Shown: positions 1 to 7,837 of the stretch, piece by piece | Numbering within the stretch: position 1 is the first letter of the stretch | How the letters are laid out: each line of letters starts with the position of its first letter | From: an uncultured Mycobacteriaceae bacterium | GTDB lineage: Bacteria; Actinomycetota; Actinomycetes; Mycobacteriales; Mycobacteriaceae | Assembly (NCBI GenBank): GCA_902826815.1 | Contig: CADEGF010000058.1 | Coordinates: 1 to 42,376, forward strand | Direction of reading: 5' to 3' | Length of the DNA stretch: 42,376 nt | Program-made: the position numbers and the translations under genes | The notes under the pieces: model-generated | What the model saw: only the letters and a program-made list of their open reading frames with translations | Databases searched by the model: none | What the model was told of the DNA's origin: nothing

Positions 1-174
1 AGGAAGGTCCGAGCGATCTACTATCCACATCCGTCAGCCGAGGGCAAGGGGATGTTGGCACAGCTGTGTGTAACCCGTACAGATTCAACCCTGCCAAGCC
101 GATACTGCCGTTCAGACCTCCCCGACTGGGTGGTGTGGCTTGATGGACTAACCCGAATCGAACAACGCCACTGA
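1..174 (+). CDS. possible 3' end of an unrecognised gene
   Basis: Frame 1 stays open for 57 codons from the window edge to a TGA at 172-174; its end reads WLDGLTRIEQRH. I do not recognise the protein. Third-position GC looks low for this genome, and an open stretch of this length can occur by chance in GC-rich DNA. It may be the tail of a gene entering from the left, perhaps of foreign origin, or not coding at all. A stem-loop repeat follows 13 bp after the stop. Confidence 0.25.
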   Translation, partial: RKVRAIYYPHPSAEGKGMLAQLCVTRTDSTLPSRYCRSDLPDWVVWLDGLTRIEQRH

Positions 175-186
175 TCGCTTATGCAC

Positions 187-245
187 CCAACGTGCGCTGG
201 CTGCGAGATCGCGCCGTTTTTTTCGCGGTACTTGCACGCTCGATG
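187..245 (+). repeat. stem-loop repeat family R2, copy A (degenerate)
   Basis: This 59-bp stretch aligns without gaps to 37501-37559, with 46 identical bases by eye. Identity is concentrated in the arms and in a T-run (seven T here). The central loop differs. In this copy the pairing of the outer and inner arms is partly lost. It lies between the stop at 174 and the convergent dipeptidase stop at 271, where a terminator would be expected. Confidence 0.5.
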
Positions 246-270
246 GCGGCAACACCTTTTGCGCCGCGAG

Positions 271-1605
271 CTATCTCACTGACGCCAGGTTCGCCAGCAG
301 TAGCGCCTCTGCGGTAGCGGCGCGTTCCAGCACGCCGAGATCCAGGCTTTCGTTGATGCTATGGGCTTGGGTCGCAGGGTCTTCCACGCCGGTGACCAAG
401 ATCTTCGCTGACGGGAAGGCGTCGGCGAACTCGGCGATGAACGGGATCGAGCCACCCACACCCATGTCGACCGGTTCACTCCCCCATGCCTGCCGAAAGG
501 CCGCACGGGCCGCGTCGTAGACCGGTCCGGTCGCGTCGATCGCATATGGCTGACCGAGGTCGCCGGGTGTGACGGTGACGTGTGCTCCCCAGGGTGCGTG
601 CTTCTCGAGATGACGGGTCAGTGCTTCCAGATGCGCCCGCGCGTCACCGCCAGGCGCGACCCGCATGCTGACCTTCGCCTGTGCCCGCGGGATCAAGGTG
701 TTCGACGACGACGCGATCGGCGTGGTGTCGATGCCGATGACCGTGATCGCCGGTTTGGCCCAAAGCCGTTGCGGCACTGATCCGGAGCCGATCTCGGTCA
801 CCCCGTCCAGCATCCCGGCCTCTTCGCGCACTCGTTCTTTCGGATAGTCCACGTCGGCGGCGGTCGCCTCGTGCAGACCGTTCACCGCGACGTTGCCGTC
901 GTCGTCGTGCAGCGACGCCAACAGGCGCACCAGCACGCTAAGGGCGTCGGGCACCACGCCGCCCCACAGACCGGAGTGCAGGCCGTGGTCGAGCGTGGCG
1001 ACCTCGACGAGGCAGTCGGCAAGGCCGCGCAGCGACACCGTGAGCGCGGGGATCTCGGTGCTCCAGTTGTCGGAGTCGGCGATGACGATGACGTCGGCGG
1101 CCAACGCATCCTTGTGCGCGGCCAGCAGCCGGCTCAGCGACGGCGATCCCGTCTCCTCTTCGCCTTCGACGAACACCGTCACACCGACCGGCGGCAGACC
1201 GCCGTGTGCGCGGAACGCGGCGAGGTGCGTTGCGATACCCGCTTTATCGTCTGCGCTGCCGCGGCCGTACAGCCGACCGTCACGCTCGGTGGGCTCGAAC
1301 GGCGGCGACACCCACTGGGCAGCGTCGCCCTCGGGCTGCACATCGTGATGGGCGTACAGCAGCACCGTCGGCGCACCCTCCGGCGCAGGATGCCGCGCGA
1401 TGACGGCAGGCGCCCCGTCCTCACTGACGATCTGCACATCGTCGAACCCGGCCTGCGACAACAGCTTTGCCACCGCTTCCGCGCTGCGCTGCACCTCGCC
1501 GCCGCGCGCCGGGTCGGCACCCACCGACTGGATGCGTACCAGGTCTTCGAGGTCCCGCCGCACCGAAGGCAGGACGTCGCGCACGCGCGCCACCAGATCA
1601 CTCAT
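271..1605 (-). CDS. M20 family dipeptidase (Rv2522c-like)
   Basis: A zinc-dependent M20/M28-type metallopeptidase of about 444 residues that probably cleaves dipeptides or N-acyl amino acids in the cytoplasm. Visible features are LYAHHDVQP (first metal-binding His/Asp), GRGSADDKAG (bridging Asp), FVEGEEETGS (catalytic and metal Glu pair), a central dimerisation domain and a late His in TQAHSINES. The ATG at 1605 has CGGAG just upstream; a longer reading from 1731 would run through the R1 repeat and is rejected. In M. tuberculosis, from memory, the orthologue lies directly next to acpS. Here the two are 15 kb apart because of an inserted block. R1 copy 1 now forms the region just upstream of this gene. 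Confidence 0.85.
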   Translation of the reverse strand: MSDLVARVRDVLPSVRRDLEDLVRIQSVGADPARGGEVQRSAEAVAKLLSQAGFDDVQIVSEDGAPAVIARHPAPEGAPTVLLYAHHDVQPEGDAAQWVSPPFEPTERDGRLYGRGSADDKAGIATHLAAFRAHGGLPPVGVTVFVEGEEETGSPSLSRLLAAHKDALAADVIVIADSDNWSTEIPALTVSLRGLADCLVEVATLDHGLHSGLWGGVVPDALSVLVRLLASLHDDDGNVAVNGLHEATAADVDYPKERVREEAGMLDGVTEIGSGSVPQRLWAKPAITVIGIDTTPIASSSNTLIPRAQAKVSMRVAPGGDARAHLEALTRHLEKHAPWGAHVTVTPGDLGQPYAIDATGPVYDAARAAFRQAWGSEPVDMGVGGSIPFIAEFADAFPSAKILVTGVEDPATQAHSINESLDLGVLERAATAEALLLANLASVR

Positions 1606-1619
1606 GGCTCCGAGACTAG

Positions 1620-1713
1620 CCGGTCGCCCTTCCTGCGCGAGCAGACGCAAAAGTCCCCGACACGCCGATGAAATGGGTACTTTTGCGTCTGCTCGCCGGG
1701 AGAAGTCTCGCCG
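1620..1713. repeat. 94-bp palindromic repeat R1, copy 1 (left island boundary)
   Basis: It is identical to 16542-16635 in 93 of 94 positions (G/A at position 7) and in the same orientation. It contains a perfect 18-bp inverted repeat: GCGAGCAGACGCAAAAGT at 1637-1654 and its complement at 1679-1696, around a 24-nt loop. It lies 7 bp past the ferredoxin stop and 15 bp before the dipeptidase start. It could terminate the AprA/AprB-like operon and also shape the dipeptidase leader. Confidence 0.95.
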
Positions 1714-1720
1714 TGCGCGG

Positions 1721-2014
1721 CTAGCCGTCACCCGGATCGCTACCGAGCAGGTCGATCATCGACGTCTGCGGGTTGAGCATGTTGTCGGGAAACACCACGG
1801 TGATTGCGTCAGCGGGGCACGCTTGTTCGCACAACCCGCAATACCAGCACTCGTCGGGGTACTTGATCACGGGAAGCTCGTTGGACCGGGGCTCCTTGTA
1901 AATGATGTCGCCCGGGCAGACGTAGTCGCAGATCATGCACCGGATGCATGTGTCGGGGTTGACGAGGATTGGATTGTGCGGTGTTGCCGCGTCATTCATG
2001 GTCTCGGCACTCAT
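1721..2014 (-). CDS. 2x[4Fe-4S] ferredoxin, AprB-like
   Basis: A 97-residue ferredoxin with two complete cluster motifs: Cys 23/26/29/33 and Cys 56/59/62/66, each of the form CxxCxxCxxxCP. The second motif (ECWYCGLCEQACP) and the short C-terminal tail resemble the beta subunit of adenylylsulfate reductase, though true AprB is longer. It overlaps the upstream flavoprotein gene by ATGA, so the two are translationally coupled and probably form an electron-transfer complex in which the ferredoxin passes electrons to or from the FAD subunit. The partner acceptor is unknown. It is the last gene of a two-gene operon and ends next to R1 copy 1. Confidence 0.85.
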   Translation of the reverse strand: MSAETMNDAATPHNPILVNPDTCIRCMICDYVCPGDIIYKEPRSNELPVIKYPDECWYCGLCEQACPADAITVVFPDNMLNPQTSMIDLLGSDPGDG

Positions 2015-3744
2015 CGGGCGGCGCTCCTCGCGGTCTCGGCACGGCGGTCTTCGATCAGATAGTCCAACAAAATCTCACCGCCCGGATCGCGGCGCAGGAC
2101 GATCGCTTTCTTCCAGGCCACGTCGTCGGTCTCAGGATGATCAACGCGCCGATGGGCCGCGCCCGACCTGCTCTCGGTCCGGTGCAAAGCGGCCTCGGTC
2201 ATGATCTCGGCGGCCTGCCTGATGTTCTTGGATTCGAGGGTGCGCATCAAGGCATGGAAAGAGTCGGCCTTCAGTTCGGGCTCATGCGCGGCGAGCGCTT
2301 GCAGGAGGGCGCGGCCGTGCCGCATGCCCTTGTCCGTGCGTCGCATCCCCACATAGTTTGTGACGATCCGGCGGACGTGATCTTCGAAGTCCTTCCAATT
2401 CTCGTCTGACTCGGTGACCAACGGCTGGTCCATCCGTGCCAGAGCGTCGCTGGTCGACGCCGTGTCCACAGCTACCCCGTCGGTCGCCGTTAGCCGCTCG
2501 ACGGCTCCGCGACCAGCGATGGCGCCCATCGCAGCGGCGGCGGAGATACCGCCGCTGACCATCGAGCAGTCGCCGCCGGCGAAGAGCCCGGTGATATTGG
2601 ACTCCCCAGACGTGTCAACGACGAGCCCGCTGCCCCGGAAGTACGAGCCGCCCCGCCGAATGGACATCTCCGACAGTCCGATCGGCAGAAGCTCCTTGCG
2701 AATGTCCAATCCCCGCTGGCGAAAATAGCCCGGCAGCGTATAGCGGTCGACACCCAGTGTGCGCACGAAGTTGTCGAGAGTGTCTTCAGGTAGATGTCGG
2801 ATGTCGACATAAAGAGGTTCGTTCCCGGCTAGAACTTCTTCGATGACGCCGTTGACCAGCATCGTGCGACGTGCCTTCTCGCCTTTGAGGTCGTACTTGA
2901 ACATGAACCGCTCGCCGTGGCGATTGAGGAAGTACGCGCCCTGACCGGCGTAGGAGTTCGTACCTTGCGTCGAGAACCCGAGAGGAGTGAGAGTCGCCTC
3001 AACGAGCTCCATGTTCACCAGCTTGGCTCCGCGCCGGAAGGCCATCGCATGTCCGTCGCCAGTGTTGTACGGGAAATGCCAACTGTCGAAAGGCATTCCC
3101 GAGATGTTTCGCGAGATGCGATTGATGTCGCCGGTCGAAATAACCACCGTCTTGGCGTGAATCAAGTAGCGCTCGCCTGTACGGCAGTTGAAGCCCACAG
3201 CGCCAGCTACGCGTTCGCCCGTCACGTCTGTGACGAGGTCGGTGATCATCGTGCGCGACAGAAACTTTGCTCCGTGGCCGACGGTATAGCGGCCGAGTTG
3301 GTACTTGAACTTGCTGCCGTCAAAATTGAGGTGGTACTCGCCGGGCAGACCGAACGCCCGTGTCCGGAAATATTCGCCCGTGGTCGGGTCGGTGAAATCG
3401 ATGCCAATGTCGACCAGCCGGTCGAACACGCGTGGAAGCTCGTGGACGGCGCGCTCGGCAACGTCGAGGTCGCTCAGGCCATCGGTCAGGCCGGGGACGA
3501 ACGCCATCAGGTGTTGCGGGGTGTCCCATTCCTCGCCCGCGTTGAGCGGCGCCATGAATTGGTCAACGCCCCCGGCAACGCTGCCCGCCCGCTCCAAGAA
3601 CCTCGCTTTGTCGGCGACCAAGACGGCGGCGCCTGCATCACGGGCATAGATGGCCGCCAAGCACCCAGCGACACCACCGCCGACGATGAGGACTTCGGTC
3701 TGCATCTGGGTCAACTCGGCGGTGGGCCATTCCAACTGGTTCAT
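2011..3744 (-). CDS. FAD-dependent oxidoreductase, AprA / fumarate reductase superfamily
   Basis: A 577-residue flavoprotein. The FAD-binding GGGVAG is at 22-27, and a second FAD contact (LFAGGDCSMVSGG) is near the end of the FAD domain. Stretches such as DKARFLERAGSVAGGV and VAGAVGFN resemble the alpha subunit of APS reductase (AprA) more than succinate dehydrogenase or fumarate reductase. No signal peptide is seen, so it should act in the cytoplasm with the ferredoxin encoded 4 bp into its 3' end. If a true AprA relative, it could oxidise sulfite; other members act on unrelated substrates and the active-site residues were not checked. The start at 3744 has GGGAG 7 bp upstream. A strong promoter with a LacI-type operator lies directly upstream. 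Confidence 0.8.
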   Translation of the reverse strand: MNQLEWPTAELTQMQTEVLIVGGGVAGCLAAIYARDAGAAVLVADKARFLERAGSVAGGVDQFMAPLNAGEEWDTPQHLMAFVPGLTDGLSDLDVAERAVHELPRVFDRLVDIGIDFTDPTTGEYFRTRAFGLPGEYHLNFDGSKFKYQLGRYTVGHGAKFLSRTMITDLVTDVTGERVAGAVGFNCRTGERYLIHAKTVVISTGDINRISRNISGMPFDSWHFPYNTGDGHAMAFRRGAKLVNMELVEATLTPLGFSTQGTNSYAGQGAYFLNRHGERFMFKYDLKGEKARRTMLVNGVIEEVLAGNEPLYVDIRHLPEDTLDNFVRTLGVDRYTLPGYFRQRGLDIRKELLPIGLSEMSIRRGGSYFRGSGLVVDTSGESNITGLFAGGDCSMVSGGISAAAAMGAIAGRGAVERLTATDGVAVDTASTSDALARMDQPLVTESDENWKDFEDHVRRIVTNYVGMRRTDKGMRHGRALLQALAAHEPELKADSFHALMRTLESKNIRQAAEIMTEAALHRTESRSGAAHRRVDHPETDDVAWKKAIVLRRDPGGEILLDYLIEDRRAETARSAAR

Positions 3745-3780
3745 CCGGTCTCCCGCTCAGGGTCAATTCATCACATGAAA

Positions 3781-3829
3781 ATGCAAACGTATGCATTCGA
3801 TAGTAAGCAGCGCTTAGATGAGGTGTCAA
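3781..3829 (-). promoter_or_regulatory. promoter and LacI-type operator of the AprA/AprB-like operon
   Basis: On the minus strand TTGACA (3829-3824) and TACTAT (3805-3800) are 18 bp apart. Immediately downstream, at the expected transcription start, is ATGCAAACGTATGCAT (3781-3796), which matches its own complement at 14 of 16 positions. The core resembles the CAAACGTTTG sites at 6031 and 13801. The position suits repression by the LacI protein encoded next door. Confidence 0.7.
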
Positions 3830-3872
3830 CACGTTGGTTCTCCAGACGGCTGGAATCGACGGTGGTGTGGCG

Positions 3873-4904
3873 TCAGATCGACCGGGTGGACGCCCGCACT
3901 TGGAGCGAAGTCGGAAGGAGCACCCTGGCCGGTGAGGCGTCAGGGTTGTCGAGCAGATTGAGCATCAACCGCGCTGTCTCCCTGCCGATATCGTATTTCG
4001 GAACACGGATGCTTGTCAGTGGCGGGTTGAACTCGTCGCACCAGCGGGATCCGTTGTATCCGACCACGGAGACGTCTTTGGGAACCTCGAGGCCGTTGGC
4101 CCGCAATGCGCGGTAGCATCCGAGCGCGATCATGTCGCTGGGGGCGATGATCGCGGTGAACTCGGCGTCGCGCGCCAGCAGCTCCTTCGTCGCCTCGGCG
4201 CCGTAGTCCTTGGTGAACCATGGCGCGAACACGATCAGCCGCTGGTCGACCGCTAGACCGAGGGTCTGCATCCATGCCAGGAAGTGCTGGTGGCGGTAGA
4301 ACCCGGTGGACGCTTCCAGTGCCGCGCCGACGAAGGCGATGCGTCGATGGCCCAGTTCGACAAGGTGCTTCACCGCAAGGCCGATGCCCTGGTGATCGTC
4401 GCCGGCCACCATCGACATCGGCGCATCGTCGACCGTGCGGTTGACGAGCACGACGGGGACACCCGAGTTCGCGAGAACGCTTGTCAGGGGGTATTTGCGC
4501 CGGGCAGTCGCCATTACCAGCCCGTCCACGCGCCTTTGCATGAAGACGTCGATGAGGTGCTCTTCACGGCCAAGGTCCTGGTCGGTGTTACCCAGGATCA
4601 TGACGTACCCGCGATCGCGCAGCCCGTCCTCGATGCCCCGAACGATCGGCGGGAACAGGGGGTTTCCGAGATCCGGCACCAACATGCCGATGGTCATCGA
4701 CTTCTGATCTTTGAGTCCGCGCGCAAAGGGATTCGCTCGGTACCCCAAAGCGTCTGCGGCAGCCAGCACCCGCTTGAGCGTCTCGGGCTTGACCATGCTT
4801 CGGGTCTCCGCGCGAAGCGCCCTGGAAACAGTCGAAATGTCAAGTTGCGCAGCGCTTGCGACCTCGCGGATGGTCGCCGCGCGCGGTCGATCAGATTCGG
4901 CCAT
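3873..4904 (-). CDS. LacI-family transcriptional regulator
   Basis: A 343-residue LacI/GalR regulator. The N-terminal helix-turn-helix reads IREVASAAQLDISTVSRAL, followed by a hinge helix (ANPFARGL) and a periplasmic-binding-protein-like sensor domain (MLVPDLGNPLFPPIVRGIE onward). It probably represses the island promoters and is released by a pathway metabolite. The ATG at 4904 is preceded by AAAGGGAGA at good spacing; nine upstream in-frame codons are discarded. The gene overlaps the end of the amidohydrolase gene by 14 bp, so it is cotranscribed from the operator-bearing promoter near 6031, which implies autoregulation. The candidate operators at 3781, 6031, 13801 and 13972 are its likely regulon. 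Confidence 0.9.
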   Translation of the reverse strand: MAESDRPRAATIREVASAAQLDISTVSRALRAETRSMVKPETLKRVLAAADALGYRANPFARGLKDQKSMTIGMLVPDLGNPLFPPIVRGIEDGLRDRGYVMILGNTDQDLGREEHLIDVFMQRRVDGLVMATARRKYPLTSVLANSGVPVVLVNRTVDDAPMSMVAGDDHQGIGLAVKHLVELGHRRIAFVGAALEASTGFYRHQHFLAWMQTLGLAVDQRLIVFAPWFTKDYGAEATKELLARDAEFTAIIAPSDMIALGCYRALRANGLEVPKDVSVVGYNGSRWCDEFNPPLTSIRVPKYDIGRETARLMLNLLDNPDASPARVLLPTSLQVRASTRSI

Positions 4905-5973
4905 GACGCTGTCTCCCTTTACGGCGAACATCTCGATCTGGCCAGGAGTCTAGAGCAAATTCCATTATCGGCCCTCGGCCAACTCGGGGGCCGAGCAGGG
5001 TACGGGCATTTTCGTCGAGGATTCTGTCCGCCTGGGATGCGTCCATTCCAGCCGTGCTGCGGACGAAGTCAACTGGCGTGGGATCGCCCATCTCGAACGG
5101 ATAGTCACTGCCCATGACGACCTGCCCGGAGCCGACAACTGAAACGAGATACGACAGCGCGGCAGGTGAATGCACCACGGTGTCGAAATACATCGTGCGC
5201 AGCCACTCGCTGGGCAATGCGGTCAGGTTGGCGGCGGCGCCCCTTACGTCGCTGCGAAACGCGCGATCCCACCTCCCGATCTGATAGGGCGCAAATCCGC
5301 CGCCATGTACGAAGCACAACCGCAACCGCTGATGGCGCTCGACGACTCCGCCGAACACCAGATGCCCGATGGCTACCGTCGATTCAGCCGGATTTCCAAC
5401 AAGATTGCCGAGAAAATGCCGCTCGACGGCGCGCCCAGCCAGCGAGTGCAGCGGGTGTACCAACACGACGCAGTCAAGCTCTTCAGCCACATTCCATACT
5501 GGTTCAAACGCCGGGTCATCCAAGTCGCGCGATCCGGGCCGGGTTGCGATCTCGGCTCCGACCATTCCCAGTTCTGCAACGCAGTGGCGAAGTTCCTCGG
5601 CAGCCGCCCTCGGGTCACACATCGGCAAATTGGCCAGGCCAAGGAACCGGCCCGGATGGCCTGCCACGAGCCCGGCCATCGCCTCGTTGAACACGCGTGC
5701 AAACGTTGGGGCGACGTCGATCGGAAGCTCACACGCCGACAGGTTCATCCAGGTGGAAAGCACCTGCACATCGACCCCGGTTCGGTCCATCACCTCGAGC
5801 CGTTCGGCGACGTCAACGATGTTGGCGGGTAACAACCTTGGCCGACCGTTCCCGATGGCGACCCGGTATCTGTCGCCGTCGGAGGAAGCGGTCGCACCCA
5901 GTCGGCCCCCTTCGGCGAGCTCGGTCAGTAAAGCCTGAGGAACACAGTGCGCATGAAGGTCGAACGTCGGCAA
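4891..5973 (-). CDS. amidohydrolase-family decarboxylase/hydrolase (ACMSD-like, COG2159)
   Basis: A TIM-barrel metal-dependent enzyme of 360 residues, related to 2-amino-3-carboxymuconate-6-semialdehyde decarboxylase, gamma-resorcylate decarboxylase and similar hydratases. Visible metal and active-site motifs are FDLHAH (HxH) at the N-terminus, LVHPLHS, FVHGGGFAPY and the terminal GSDYPFEMGDP. The family performs non-oxidative decarboxylation, hydration or hydrolysis of carboxylated substrates; the substrate cannot be read from sequence. I place the start at the TTG at 5973, because AGGAG sits 7 bp upstream and the protein then starts just before the HxH strand; the longer frame runs through the divergent promoter. 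It is first gene of an operon with lacI. Confidence 0.8.
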   Translation of the reverse strand: MPTFDLHAHCVPQALLTELAEGGRLGATASSDGDRYRVAIGNGRPRLLPANIVDVAERLEVMDRTGVDVQVLSTWMNLSACELPIDVAPTFARVFNEAMAGLVAGHPGRFLGLANLPMCDPRAAAEELRHCVAELGMVGAEIATRPGSRDLDDPAFEPVWNVAEELDCVVLVHPLHSLAGRAVERHFLGNLVGNPAESTVAIGHLVFGGVVERHQRLRLCFVHGGGFAPYQIGRWDRAFRSDVRGAAANLTALPSEWLRTMYFDTVVHSPAALSYLVSVVGSGQVVMGSDYPFEMGDPTPVDFVRSTAGMDASQADRILDENARTLLGPRVGRGPIMEFALDSWPDRDVRRKGRQRHGRI

Positions 5974-6004
5974 GATACAGCTCCTAGCTGGGTGAACAGG
6001 TACG

Positions 6005-6050
6005 AATCTAATCTGCGTGGTTGACCAATACAAACGTTTGGGGCTAGTTT
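6005..6050. promoter_or_regulatory. divergent promoters sharing one LacI-type operator
   Basis: The perfect palindrome CAAACGTTTG (6031-6040) lies between a rightward -35 TTGACC (6021-6026) and -10 TAGTTT (6045-6050), 18 bp apart. It also overlaps a leftward -35 TTGTAT (6033-6028) paired with -10 TAGATT (6010-6005), 17 bp apart. One bound repressor could therefore silence both the amidohydrolase-lacI operon and the dehydrogenase operon. The flanks AATACAAACGTTTG are shared with the site at 13801. Confidence 0.7.
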
Positions 6051-6080
6051 CTCTCACACGTCCAGTGAAGGAGGCAGCGC

Positions 6081-7058
6081 GTGAGCGGACCCTTGGTGGC
6101 GATCCTGGGCACCCGCTATCGGGATTTCGCAATTGAAGAGACTGTGCTGGGCCCACTGAACGCCACGATTGTCAGCGACGCCGGCGGCACGCCCGAGGCC
6201 ATCGCCGAGATCGCCAAGTCCGCGGATGTGGTGCTTGCAGGGTCTGCACCGCGATTCGACGAAGCCGTCCTGGCGTCGCTCGATTGCATTGGGATCGTCC
6301 GCTACGGAGTGGGAACCGACTCGATCGACTTGGACGCTGCTCGGCGCCTCGGGATCGCGGTGGCGCGCGTGTCGGACTATGGCACCGAGGCGGTTGCTTT
6401 TCACGCTGTGGCCGCCGCCGCAGCACTCCTTCGCCGGCTCCCTGACGCCGATCGCAGTATCCGCGGCGGTCGCTGGGGCTTTGCCGATCTGCGCCCGCTA
6501 CACGTTCCGAGTGAACTGACTGCCGGCGTGATCGGGTATGGACGAATCGGTCGGCAAGTAGCCGATTATCTTGCCGGATTGGGGTTTTCAGTCTGTGCTC
6601 ATGACGAGTACATCGATATCCCGGTCGGGTCCGGCGTCAGCTCCTTCGGGCTCGACGAATTGCTCGCCAGCAGCGACGTCGTGTTCTTACACGCGCCGGG
6701 TAACCAGGACGGCACCCCCATGCTGGACCGAGGCAGGCTTGAGGCGATGCGGCCGGGCAGCGTACTGATCAATACGGCCCGGGGTTCCTTGGTGGACCTC
6801 GATGCGCTGGTCGACGCGCTGCGCGCGGGACGCCCTGCGCGTGCCGCTCTCGATGTCTTTCCCAAGGAGCCGCTCGACATCAACGTCTTTGCGGGTGTCG
6901 AGGAGCAGGTGTTGCTGACACCTCACATGGCTTGGTACACAGAGGAATCCGAAGCGGATATGAGGCAGAAGGCTGCGAACGAGGCTGCCCGGCTGCTTAG
7001 GAGACAGCCGTTGCGGGACCCTGTCGTTGAGCCACAACAGCGGAAGGCGCATCCATGA
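6081..7058 (+). CDS. D-2-hydroxyacid dehydrogenase (possible sulfolactate dehydrogenase, SlcC-like)
   Basis: A 325-residue NAD-dependent dehydrogenase of the D-isomer-specific family. The nucleotide-binding GYGRIG is at 162-167. The catalytic set is Arg244 (NTARGS), Glu273 (PKEP) and His292 (TPH), with the usual 29 and 19 residue spacings, so it should be active. It interconverts a 2-hydroxyacid and a 2-oxoacid. (S)-sulfolactate dehydrogenase SlcC is a known member of this family, and the SuyAB-like lyase in the island makes that role attractive, but phosphoglycerate- or glyoxylate-type substrates are equally allowed by sequence. The GTG at 6081 has GAAGGAGG upstream. It is first of four genes under the LacI-operated promoter and overlaps the next gene by ATGA. 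Confidence 0.85.
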   Translation: MSGPLVAILGTRYRDFAIEETVLGPLNATIVSDAGGTPEAIAEIAKSADVVLAGSAPRFDEAVLASLDCIGIVRYGVGTDSIDLDAARRLGIAVARVSDYGTEAVAFHAVAAAAALLRRLPDADRSIRGGRWGFADLRPLHVPSELTAGVIGYGRIGRQVADYLAGLGFSVCAHDEYIDIPVGSGVSSFGLDELLASSDVVFLHAPGNQDGTPMLDRGRLEAMRPGSVLINTARGSLVDLDALVDALRAGRPARAALDVFPKEPLDINVFAGVEEQVLLTPHMAWYTEESEADMRQKAANEAARLLRRQPLRDPVVEPQQRKAHP

Positions 7059-7837
7059 GCAACAATCTCGCGCGGATGACGAGTCCTGAGGCGGCTGTCG
7101 CCCTCGCGCGATCAAAGACGGTGGTGCTGCCGATCGGCAGCATCGAACAGCACGGTCCGCATCTGCCGAACGGTACCGACACAATGGCGGCCGAGCTCAT
7201 CGCCGAAGAGGTCGCGGCGCGACTCGACGCGATGTACGCGCCCTTCTGCCCATACGGTGTGACGCCGATCCACGCAGGCCACCCAGGATCGGTGACGTTG
7301 CGCCGCGAGACGTTCGAGGCTGTCCTGCAGGATGTATGCACCGAGCTGATCAGGGCGGGTGCCCAGACGGTCATCTTGGTCAACTGGCACGAGGGAAACA
7401 TCGCTTCGATGAACGCGGTGGCAACTGACCTCCAAGACCGTTACGACGTCACATTCATTGCGGCGCAAGCCTGTTACACCGCAGCGCGCCTCTACCGCGA
7501 CGAGGGCGGCGAACTCACCCACGGCGGTGGCATCGAAACTCTTGCTGTGTTGGCCTACGACGAAACTTTGGCAAAGGCCGACCGCGTCGGCGAGCCGACC
7601 CGGCCCCCTGGCGCCTTCGAAATGGACAAGATGCGGCGATCGCCGGAGGTGTACGGGTTCATCACCGACGTCACCGAGTTGGCCGACGACGGGTGGTACG
7701 GCAATCCGCACTGGGCAACGGTGGACCGGTCAAAGGACTTCACCCAAGTGGTCGCGAGCGGTGTGCTCGCCGGCGTCGAAGTGGTGATGAACGCGCGTCG
7801 GATACGCAATGACAACCAACCGAAGGAGACTCGATGA
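7055..7837 (+). CDS. creatininase-family amidohydrolase
   Basis: A 260-residue protein of the creatininase/MftE/FAPy-deformylase family, which uses two metal ions to hydrolyse cyclic or linear amides. Metal ligands are visible: Glu31 and His33 (GSIEQHGPHLP), Asp42 (GTDT), His112 (NWHEGN) and Glu161 (GIETL). It overlaps both neighbours by ATGA and so is translationally coupled to the dehydrogenase and the Gfo/Idh/MocA enzyme. A C-N hydrolase here suggests that the island substrate or an intermediate contains an amide, lactam or similar bond. The exact reaction is not predictable. Mycofactocin genes are absent, so MftE is unlikely. Confidence 0.85.
   Translation: MSNNLARMTSPEAAVALARSKTVVLPIGSIEQHGPHLPNGTDTMAAELIAEEVAARLDAMYAPFCPYGVTPIHAGHPGSVTLRRETFEAVLQDVCTELIRAGAQTVILVNWHEGNIASMNAVATDLQDRYDVTFIAAQACYTAARLYRDEGGELTHGGGIETLAVLAYDETLAKADRVGEPTRPPGAFEMDKMRRSPEVYGFITDVTELADDGWYGNPHWATVDRSKDFTQVVASGVLAGVEVVMNARRIRNDNQPKETR

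Noticed and set aside
1620-1713. R1 copies as phage-type attL/attR sites
   Set aside because: No integrase, excisionase or tRNA gene is near. The palindromic form and likely dispersal fit a repeat family better than an att core.
1606-1731. N-terminal extension of the dipeptidase by 42 residues
   Set aside because: It would translate the R1 repeat. ATG 1605 has a Shine-Dalgarno sequence and gives the normal M20 N-terminus.
5698-5710. AAACGTT-containing site inside the amidohydrolase gene
   Set aside because: It has only half of the LacI palindrome and lies in coding sequence far from any promoter.
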